From positions 4,827 to 54,441 of the forward strand of contig NZ_JAAUOE010000037.1 in the NCBI RefSeq assembly GCF_017114915.1: a stretch of DNA of 49,615 nt. Direction: 5' to 3'. Positions 43,699 to 49,615 of the stretch are shown here, piece after piece; position 1 is the first letter of the stretch; each line of letters begins with the position of its first letter. Below the pieces are notes generated by a model. It saw only the letters and a program-made list of their open reading frames with translations. It was not told the DNA's origin and made no database searches. The DNA is from Pseudomonas frederiksbergensis. GTDB lineage: Bacteria; Pseudomonadota; Gammaproteobacteria; Pseudomonadales; Pseudomonadaceae. A program made the translations under genes and the position numbers.

Positions 43699-44277
43699 TT
43701 AATTGGTATCGACAATCTCTTCAAATGGGCGTTTATCGTAATTATGATCAAGATGAATATTAAATACGTTCAGGGTCATTGCCACCAAAGCGTAATAACC
43801 TAATAGCCCCGTTAGCTCGACGACTCCTGCCGTGCCAAAGCGCATTTCCACATCCCTATAAAGCGCGGCATCAACTCTGCGGGTGCTGTACAGGCGTTGA
43901 GTGAAGCGGTACACCAGCTCTTCATCCGGCTCCACGAAAGGAGGTGGTGTCCCGGCTAGGATCGCATCGATCACATCACTGGAAATACCATTTTCTCTGG
44001 CGATGGGCTCATGAATCTGCCATTCCGCCTGCGATCGCCACCACGCCGCGGTCGTTAATATTGCAAGTTCTGTCAAGCGCGTGGGTAATTGCGTGTCGTA
44101 GCGACAAAAGGCACCTAAATGTTGTGCTCGATTTGCCAGTTCAGGGCTATGAATCCAGGCTAAAAACGGCCCGTCAAGGTTCCCCCTGGGCCCTTGCAGG
44201 ATTTCTTGCAATATCTGCTTTTGCTTTTCGTTGAGGTCTGCCTCAGGCAGGACGGGCAGCCTAGATCCATTACTCAT
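43699..44277 (-). CDS. carboxymuconolactone-decarboxylase-family protein
   Basis: The 192-residue protein has the all-alpha CMD fold: LPVLPEADLNEKQKQI at the start, then LPTRLTELAILTTAAWW and SQAEWQIHEPIARENG, and the DEELVYRFTQRL...FGTAGVVELTGLLGYY repeat. The AhpD CxxC pair is absent, so peroxidase function is unlikely. Related single-domain proteins decarboxylate or isomerise lactones in aromatic pathways. It lies 20 bp after the FAD-monooxygenase stop in the same direction and is likely cotranscribed. Confidence 0.85.
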   Translation of the reverse strand: MSNGSRLPVLPEADLNEKQKQILQEILQGPRGNLDGPFLAWIHSPELANRAQHLGAFCRYDTQLPTRLTELAILTTAAWWRSQAEWQIHEPIARENGISSDVIDAILAGTPPPFVEPDEELVYRFTQRLYSTRRVDAALYRDVEMRFGTAGVVELTGLLGYYALVAMTLNVFNIHLDHNYDKRPFEEIVDTN

Positions 44278-44296
44278 ACTTTCCTCCGGGTGATTT

Positions 44297-45421
44297 TCAG
44301 GCAGGTTCTGCCAGCATTCTGAGGGTGCTTTCTACCAGTTCGGTTTGCGCGCTGATGGGTGCACCAGCTTGCTCTCGGCGGCCAATTTCCAAGGAGTTAT
44401 CCACGACTAGCCGGCAACGTGGATAACGGCGCTCCATGTAGCGCTGCAACACGAGCTCAATGGCGTCGCCTTTGGCTATTTCCTGGCTCAAAACGATTCC
44501 ATCTTCAACCGCCATGCCTGCGCCAGAGGCCAGTTGAGGTGTAGTTGGATGTGCAGCATCACCGATCAACAGGACTCTTCCAAGATACCAAGGCGCCGGC
44601 AAGACTAATCCCTGCAGTGGTCGCATAATGATTGCAGACTCGACACTAAGTTCTTCGCGTAAGGCGCCTATCACCCCACCATAGGGGATTAACAATTCAC
44701 GTAGTCGAGAGTGAAGTTCTGGTTCGCTAAATCGATTTGCAGAGGACGAGTTCTCCAAGAGGAACATGTACATGTTCTTGTCGGAAACTGGACTCAGTCC
44801 AACTTTTACGGGGCCCCCAAGAAAATAATGTCTGCAGTCAATCTCTGAGGGGCGAGGTGCTACAAGTCGCCACGCATTCTGCCCCGTGAAAAATACTTCG
44901 GGTGCTTGCGGGAAAATCAACTTTCTGACTTTGGAATTGATGCCGTCAGCCCCTACGACTAAGTCGTACTGCTCAGTGCGGTTATCGCTAAACAGTACAT
45001 TGACATGATTTAACTCCTGATCGAGTGAATTTACTGTGATGCCCAGTTGAACATTCACGCCACTGGAGAGAGTGAGGTCGGCAAGTATTCGATGTAGGTC
45101 TGGACGCATGATGCCTCCACTTCCACATACGCTAGAATCCGCAGGCATTGGGGTTGGCAATTCAGCTAGCTGCTTGCCTGCAATATCGCAAACTCGAATG
45201 CCGTGACCCGTGTATGCAATGGCTTTCACTTTCTCGTAGATACCTAGCTCTTGGAAAGCGCGCAGGGTAGGGCCGGTAATTGTAATGCCCGCGCCATAGA
45301 CTCGCCAATTGGGATCTATTTCCACCAGATCGACTACGATACCAAGACGAGCTAGCGATATTGCGCTCGCCATTCCACCAATACCTCCTCCTACGACAAG
45401 TGCTTTTTGTATCGCGCTCAT
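44297..45421 (-). CDS. FAD-dependent aromatic monooxygenase (group A)
   Basis: The 374-residue protein hydroxylates an aromatic ring with NAD(P)H and O2. It has the nucleotide-binding GGGIGG at 11-16, the DG motif in VVGADGINSKVR and the GD motif in VLLIGDAAHPTTP, as in salicylate hydroxylase and 3-hydroxybenzoate 6-hydroxylase. AGGAG upstream of ATG 45421 fixes the start; the longer frame includes promoter DNA. It is divergent from the C-C hydrolase operon with about 200 bp between. It probably makes the diol cleaved by LigAB across the divide. The substrate is not predictable. Confidence 0.9.
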   Translation of the reverse strand: MSAIQKALVVGGGIGGMASAISLARLGIVVDLVEIDPNWRVYGAGITITGPTLRAFQELGIYEKVKAIAYTGHGIRVCDIAGKQLAELPTPMPADSSVCGSGGIMRPDLHRILADLTLSSGVNVQLGITVNSLDQELNHVNVLFSDNRTEQYDLVVGADGINSKVRKLIFPQAPEVFFTGQNAWRLVAPRPSEIDCRHYFLGGPVKVGLSPVSDKNMYMFLLENSSSANRFSEPELHSRLRELLIPYGGVIGALREELSVESAIIMRPLQGLVLPAPWYLGRVLLIGDAAHPTTPQLASGAGMAVEDGIVLSQEIAKGDAIELVLQRYMERRYPRCRLVVDNSLEIGRREQAGAPISAQTELVESTLRMLAEPA

Positions 45422-45488
45422 GAACCTGCTCCTATAAAGATAGGGCGAGATTACCGCGAGGATGTCATGGCAAATTGATTCACTTAGC

Positions 45489-45545
45489 AGTCGAAATTGT
45501 TTCGGCATGCGCGGAGTCGAATTGCGCTGATCGAGTCAAAAAGCA
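45489..45545. repeat. AGTC(G/A)AA direct repeats in the divergent promoter
   Basis: AGTCGAAATTG at 45489, AGTCGAATTG at 45515 and AGTCAAAAAG at 45534 lie between the divergent genes. They could be sites for the AraC-type regulator, which often binds direct repeats. Spacings of 26 and 19 bp are irregular. Confidence 0.4.
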
Positions 45546-45619
45546 ATGCGGTCAGGGCAAAGATTACGTGTATCACAGTTAATACCATGGGGGCTCACTT
45601 TTGAATTGGAAAGATAGTA

Positions 45620-46774
45620 ATGAGCAACCTGCCGCTTACTGACTTCGATGTACAAGGGCGTCCGAAGACATTGGCCGAAGTCAAACTTTGGATGAAGGAT
45701 CGCCTTCAAAAACGCGTGCACCCCATGAACATGCTCGACTCCGATGAAGGGCCGCTATTGATCGATAGCCTCACTGGGCTTGATGGCGCCGCTTGGGCTG
45801 CCGTCTGGTTAGGGGCGGGCAATACTGTCGGTGAACAAGCCAAGCGTGCAGAAGCTTCGGGCGATACAGAGCTGGCAAGTGCTCTTTACATGAAGGCCAG
45901 CGGTTTGTATTTCCTCGGTCGCTTCCCATGCCCAAACCATCCTGATAAAGAACGCTGCGCTAGCCTGGAGCGTGAGACTTATCTGGCGGCCAGTCGTAGT
46001 TGGAAAGAGCCGATTCAACGAATCGCTATTCCATTTGCAGGTCGAGCGGAGGAAGGAGCGGAAGTCATTGGCTATCTGAGAAAACCTCTAGGTATCAAGT
46101 CACCACCCTTGATTGTGATGTGGGGAGGTGTCGATGCATGGAAAGAGCAAATGACAGCCGCTTGTAACGCCTTTCTCGCACGAGGCGTGGCCACTCTGGC
46201 GCTCGATAATGCGGGTACTGGCGAGTCCCCCGTAAAAGGTGTTGTCGATGCTGAGCGACAATTTATAGCGGCATTGGATTGGGCTGCAGAGCAGGAAGAT
46301 TTGCAAGGTGATCGAGTTGCCTTGCTGGGTCGTTCGTTTGGTGGATATTGGGCCACGAAGCTCGCGCACACTGCCGCCTCCAAAATAGCGGCTGCCGTAA
46401 ACTGGGGAGGTGGTGCGCATCATATGTTCGAGCGCTCATGGGTTGAAGCTTCGCGATACCCAGACAGCTATTTGATGGAGCTGGTTGAGACCCGCTGCCG
46501 CATGCTGGGAGCCAATAGTGATGAAGAGTACATCGCAGGTTTCAAGCAACTGTCACTTCTAGATCAAGGCCTCCTCGATCTTTCGAGTGCTCCTTTGTTG
46601 CTGGTCAACGGGAAACATGACCGTCAATGCCCAATTGAAGATATCCAACTGCTCCTCGAACATGGTTCACCAAAAAGCGTTCGTCTGTTTCCTGGCGGAC
46701 ATATGGGCAATACACCGCAGACATTGCCAACCATTGTGGACTGGGTCGTAAAGCACCTGGGGGTGACGAAATGA
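45620..46774 (+). CDS. alpha/beta hydrolase of the FrsA/C-C hydrolase type
   Basis: The 384-residue protein has a helical N-terminal cap of about 120 residues, then an alpha/beta-hydrolase core with GRS(239)FGG, an acid in NGKHDRQCP and a His in GGHMGN. This layout matches 2,6-dihydroxypseudooxynicotine hydrolase and FrsA-like proteins. In that family the enzyme cuts a C-C bond to remove an acyl side chain from a hydroxylated ring. A side-chain or ring-cleavage hydrolase fits the cluster. It heads the four-gene plus-strand operon; the next gene overlaps its stop by 4 nt. No strong ribosome site other than GGAAAGATAG is seen. Confidence 0.85.
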   Translation: MSNLPLTDFDVQGRPKTLAEVKLWMKDRLQKRVHPMNMLDSDEGPLLIDSLTGLDGAAWAAVWLGAGNTVGEQAKRAEASGDTELASALYMKASGLYFLGRFPCPNHPDKERCASLERETYLAASRSWKEPIQRIAIPFAGRAEEGAEVIGYLRKPLGIKSPPLIVMWGGVDAWKEQMTAACNAFLARGVATLALDNAGTGESPVKGVVDAERQFIAALDWAAEQEDLQGDRVALLGRSFGGYWATKLAHTAASKIAAAVNWGGGAHHMFERSWVEASRYPDSYLMELVETRCRMLGANSDEEYIAGFKQLSLLDQGLLDLSSAPLLLVNGKHDRQCPIEDIQLLLEHGSPKSVRLFPGGHMGNTPQTLPTIVDWVVKHLGVTK

Positions 46775-47079
46775 GCGCGAGCAACTGGCAACAAAATATG
46801 CCAACCCCCGAAGCTTACTGGATGAACCGAGTGTTGTTCGACGTGCATCACAAGCCCGATCATTTGGAGCGTTATTTACAGAGTCCTGACTTGTACATGG
46901 CCGATATCAATCTTGGCGTGGAGCAACGCGACGCAATTCGTGATAACGATATCGGAGCAATGTATCTCGCGGGCGTCAACCCTTATCTGTTGCGTGCCCA
47001 TTGCCTGGGCTTACATATTCCAGAGCATGAATTTCTGGCATCACTGCGAAAAATCAAAGGGGAAGTCAACAATGGCTGA
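46771..47079 (+). CDS. LigA-type subunit of extradiol ring-cleavage dioxygenase
   Basis: The 102-residue protein matches the small alpha subunit of protocatechuate 4,5-dioxygenase-type enzymes (LigA, PF07746). The AYWMNRVLFDVHHKPDHLERY start and the RDNDIGAMYLAGVNPYLL helix are the family hallmark. The subunit caps the active site of LigB and contributes to substrate choice. It overlaps the hydrolase by an ATGA and the LigB gene by 8 nt, so expression is coupled. Confidence 0.88.
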   Translation: MSASNWQQNMPTPEAYWMNRVLFDVHHKPDHLERYLQSPDLYMADINLGVEQRDAIRDNDIGAMYLAGVNPYLLRAHCLGLHIPEHEFLASLRKIKGEVNNG

Positions 47080-47905
47080 GCTCGTAGGTATATTCGCGGC
47101 GAGTCATACACCCGTGATGCTCAACTTTCCCGAGGCTATTCCAGACGATCAACGACTGGAGATCTTCGACGCTTTCAAGTCACTTGGTCGGCGCATTCGG
47201 GAGGCTCGTCCGGATATTCTGGTAGTCATTTCGGACGATCACCTTCACAACTTTTTTCTTGATAACCTGCCTCCATTTTGTGTTGGGGCAGCGGATAGCT
47301 ACGCCACTCCGATCGAGCATTGGTTAAAGGCACCAAAGCGCCAATTGCGTGGCGCACCTCAATTTAGTGCCCATTTGATCTCGACCGCTTTCGAAAACGG
47401 CTTCGATCCGTCTCTGTCGATGGATCTCACGCTGGATCACGGTGTACTCACACCGCTTGAGCTGTCAGGGCTGTCTGGCGAGGTTTCCATCGTTCCACTA
47501 CTGGTAAATTGTGTACAGCCACCCTTACCGACCATGACGCGTTGCTTACAATGGGGCGGGTTACTCAGGCAGTCCATCGACAGCTACCAAGTGCCTGTGC
47601 GCGTGGCGATCTTAGCGACAGGAGGCATTAGCCACGATATCGCGACACCACGTATGGGCCTGGTGAACGAAGCGTTTGATCGCAGGTTTCTCGAATTATT
47701 AGAGGGTAACGATAATGATGCGTTGCTCAAGCATGCAACCGAAGAAGTGCATACCGCAGGTAACGGGGCTGAAGAAATCAGGACTTGGCTTATAGCTCAC
47801 GGTGCGGCGCAAGGAATACCAGGGGTGCGGAAGTTCTACCAAGCCGTTGCCAATTGGTACACAGGAATCGGCTTGATGGAGTGGGCTTGCGAGGAATATC
47901 AATGA
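47072..47905 (+). CDS. LigB-type catalytic subunit of extradiol dioxygenase
   Basis: The 277-residue protein is the catalytic Fe(II) subunit of a LigAB dioxygenase. H12 in ASHTPVM and H57/H59 in SDDHLHNFF are the metal-ligand region, and GGISHD holds the later active-site histidine. It cleaves a catechol-like ring beside the hydroxyls (meta cleavage). Protocatechuate, gallate and related carboxylated catechols are typical substrates of the family; the one here is unknown. The frame continues upstream inside ligA, so I take ATG 47072 in the 8-nt overlap. The next gene overlaps by ATGA. Confidence 0.9.
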   Translation: MAELVGIFAASHTPVMLNFPEAIPDDQRLEIFDAFKSLGRRIREARPDILVVISDDHLHNFFLDNLPPFCVGAADSYATPIEHWLKAPKRQLRGAPQFSAHLISTAFENGFDPSLSMDLTLDHGVLTPLELSGLSGEVSIVPLLVNCVQPPLPTMTRCLQWGGLLRQSIDSYQVPVRVAILATGGISHDIATPRMGLVNEAFDRRFLELLEGNDNDALLKHATEEVHTAGNGAEEIRTWLIAHGAAQGIPGVRKFYQAVANWYTGIGLMEWACEEYQ

Positions 47906-48684
47906 CAAGTAGGCCCTTTCCGGGAGTGTTCATCAAGGGGGATGCTTCTAAACCGACATTGGTTCTTCTGCATTCAATCGCTACCAGCAGCGAGATTTGG
48001 AAGCCGCTGACGTCACTCTATACAAGTGCTTTTCATGTAGTCTGTATTGATATTCCGGGGCACGGAGACGCGCCACGGCTCAAAGTAGCCGCCGATATGA
48101 AACACTATGCCGATTACGTACATGAGGTACTTGAGACCTTGCGGTTGCGTCCTCAGGCGATGCTCGGAATTTCTCTAGGCGGAATGATCGCCCAAGCTTT
48201 TGCCGCTACGTCAGAGAGTTTGCAGGCTGTGGTCTTGGCAAACTGTTCGAACTATACCCCCGAACTCGTGAAGCGGCTTTGGGATCAACGTTTAGCGAGT
48301 GCTGAGCGCAGTGGTATGGAGGGACAGGTTGAAGCGACGTTGGAGCGCTGGTTCACACCAGGATTTTCTTCCCGGTCGCCACTGTGCATGCGGTGGATTA
48401 GCAGTCTGATAAGTAACACTTCCACCGAGGGGTATGCCGACGCCATTCGTGCGATACAAGCATTGGATCATCGACAATCGCTTAAGTCTTTGGAGCTGCC
48501 AGTATTAGCAGTCGCTGGTCTGCACGATCTTGCTGTTCCCGTATCGGTGGTGGAGACCATGGTTGAGGGGCTGCCACGGGGCCAATTGCTGACGCTCGCT
48601 GATTCTGCGCATCTAAGTTGTGTCGAAACTCCGATAGCGTTCGCTGAAAAAACCGCTGAATTTTTACTCGAGGTGTTGAGGTAA
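47902..48684 (+). CDS. alpha/beta hydrolase, 3-oxoadipate enol-lactonase-like
   Basis: The 260-residue protein has HSIATSSEIW after the oxyanion strand, nucleophile elbow GIS(91)LGGM, an acid in GLHDLAVP and catalytic His in DSAHLSCVE. It resembles PcaD and meta-cleavage hydrolases (3-oxoadipate enol-lactonase, MhpC). It overlaps LigB by 4 nt (ATGA) and probably acts on the ring-cleavage product. A bidirectional hairpin follows. Which bond, C-C or ester, cannot be told from sequence. Confidence 0.88.
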   Translation: MTSRPFPGVFIKGDASKPTLVLLHSIATSSEIWKPLTSLYTSAFHVVCIDIPGHGDAPRLKVAADMKHYADYVHEVLETLRLRPQAMLGISLGGMIAQAFAATSESLQAVVLANCSNYTPELVKRLWDQRLASAERSGMEGQVEATLERWFTPGFSSRSPLCMRWISSLISNTSTEGYADAIRAIQALDHRQSLKSLELPVLAVAGLHDLAVPVSVVETMVEGLPRGQLLTLADSAHLSCVETPIAFAEKTAEFLLEVLR

Positions 48685-48689
48685 TAAAG

Positions 48690-48719
48690 CACCGTCATTG
48701 ATTTTCAGCAATGACGGTG
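48690..48719. terminator. bidirectional terminator hairpin
   Basis: CACCGTCATTG and CAATGACGGTG form a perfect 11-bp stem with an 8-nt loop between the convergent hydrolase and AraC genes. On the minus strand TGCTTTATTA follows. Confidence 0.7.
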
Positions 48720-48725
48720 GATGAC

Positions 48726-49615
48726 CTAGCTTGCTATGAAACGCTTGCGCCAATCCCGTGGAGTGCAGTTGAATTTCTCACGAAAGGCTCGGCTAAAATG
48801 TGCGACATCGCTGAATCCCCAGCGAAAGGCGATTTCGCCGATAGATCGATTACGGAGCTGATCGTTGTTCAGATCTGCTCCACATCTATCAAGTCTTAGG
48901 CGCCAAACTGTTCTCATGAGGGTTTCCGGTTCTTTCGAATAGAGCTCATACACGTACCGGGTGGACAGGCCGATTCCTCTCGCAATTGCTTCGGCGTCTA
49001 ATTCAGGGTCATCAACGTGAGCATCGATGAACTGATGGATACGCTGCCGATGCATTTCCTTCAGTCGATCTGGAGATAGGTCATGGCTTTGTTCCAGTGA
49101 CAGCAACGCTGTCGATAATAGGTGCGGTAAGGTTCCAGCAATTCGATCCGCGACGCCTTCACTCAGTGTTGGTGCTAACTCAAACAACTGGTCGAGAACT
49201 CTACCGAACAGCGTTCCCACGCCCTGTCTTGCGTCTATGGCAACTGCTGTAAGGTCATCAATTATCGGTACTAAAGCGCGTAATGGTGCGATGGGCAGAT
49301 ACACTGAGCGCGTATGGATTTGCCCAGTTTTTATGTGAAAAGCTCGGCTGGGATCCACTATGAAAATTTGCCCGGCCTGGATATAGCTTGTCCTTCCACC
49401 TTGGGAGACCTCTGCTTCACCTTCCTGCTGAAGTGTGACGAGTAATCTCGATGGAGAGCGCAGATGGATGTCTGAGGGGGCGCTAGAAGTTGAGTGCGCC
49501 GAGAACCTCAAAGACGCGAACTGCAGGTTACGACCACAATAAGCGGAAAATTCGCTACAGAATGGCTGTGAATCCGTGGGTCGTACGGACAATCCTATGG
49601 CAAAGTTATCAGCCA
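48726..49615 (-). CDS. AraC-family regulator, 5' end beyond the window
   Basis: At least 290 residues are visible and the frame is open to the last base, so the true start probably lies outside; a TTG at 49592 is the only internal candidate near the edge. The N-terminal part is a cupin-like AraC-binding-2 domain (about 35-115, SQGGRTSYIQAGQIFIVDPS) and the C-terminal part an HTH_18 domain with IGEIAFRWGFSDVAHFSRAF. It converges with the LigAB operon and is the likely regulator of the cluster. The effector is probably the cluster substrate or an intermediate. Confidence 0.88.
   Translation of the reverse strand, partial: ADNFAIGLSVRPTDSQPFCSEFSAYCGRNLQFASLRFSAHSTSSAPSDIHLRSPSRLLVTLQQEGEAEVSQGGRTSYIQAGQIFIVDPSRAFHIKTGQIHTRSVYLPIAPLRALVPIIDDLTAVAIDARQGVGTLFGRVLDQLFELAPTLSEGVADRIAGTLPHLLSTALLSLEQSHDLSPDRLKEMHRQRIHQFIDAHVDDPELDAEAIARGIGLSTRYVYELYSKEPETLMRTVWRLRLDRCGADLNNDQLRNRSIGEIAFRWGFSDVAHFSRAFREKFNCTPRDWRKRFIAS

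Overview
The window looks like chromosomal DNA of a Pseudomonas of the fluorescens/putida type. It is GC-rich and its genes have the gene families and operator style of that genus (FNR/ANR-type boxes, tandem universal stress proteins, AAHS-type transporter, PNP/hydroquinone-type catabolic genes). No rRNA, tRNA, CRISPR array or intact mobile element was seen.

Region 1 (about 1-22.9 kb) is a low-oxygen survival island. It encodes a phosphoketolase, five intact two-domain universal stress proteins plus one truncated remnant, two alpha/beta-hydrolase or erythromycin-esterase-like proteins, an Hsp20 chaperone, a P1B-type metal ATPase carrying a C-terminal hemerythrin-like domain, a P2-type cation ATPase, a triple-BON protein, an MgtC/DUF4010 membrane protein, a beta-CASP metallo-beta-lactamase-fold nuclease, a GNAT acetyltransferase and two near-identical-length FNR-family regulators that keep all four cluster cysteines. 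I found eleven plausible FNR/ANR boxes (TTGAT-N4-ATCAA or close variants), five of them perfect, plus one decayed copy. At most of them a -10-like hexamer lies 21-23 nt downstream, which is the spacing of a class II FNR promoter. The gene content closely parallels the mycobacterial DosR dormancy regulon.

Region 2 (22.6-23.4 kb) is a scarred junction. It holds a short ORF behind a perfect FNR/ANR box, a 53-residue fragment of an ion-channel-like membrane protein, a 29-bp tandem repeat and a 59-residue fragment of a short-chain dehydrogenase.

Region 3 (23.5-31.3 kb, minus strand) is a probable operon for handling a hydrophobic compound. It encodes a two-domain EthD protein, a DUF1302 beta-barrel, a DUF1329 periplasmic protein, a YCF48-like beta-propeller and an MMPL/RND membrane protein.

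Region 4 (31.5-41.3 kb) is a hydroquinone/hydroxyquinol module bordered on both sides by decayed insertion elements. The left flank has group II intron and IS5 remnants and the right flank has another IS5-type remnant. The module contains two LysR regulators, PnpC1/PnpC2 (HapC/HapD) hydroquinone dioxygenase, 4-hydroxymuconic semialdehyde dehydrogenase, maleylacetate reductase, hydroxyquinol 1,2-dioxygenase, a YciI-like protein and a Rieske ferredoxin. It converts hydroquinone and hydroxyquinol to maleylacetate and then 3-oxoadipate. No enzyme that makes hydroquinone is recognisable in the module.

Region 5 (41.3-49.6 kb) is a second aromatic cluster. It encodes an MFS transporter, a MetA-type outer-membrane protein, a carboxymuconolactone-decarboxylase-like protein, a group A FAD monooxygenase, a C-C hydrolase of the FrsA/2,6-dihydroxypseudooxynicotine-hydrolase type, LigA and LigB extradiol dioxygenase subunits, an enol-lactonase-like hydrolase and an AraC regulator cut by the window end. 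The enzyme combination suggests a meta-cleavage pathway for an acyl-substituted hydroxylated ring, but the substrate cannot be named from sequence alone.
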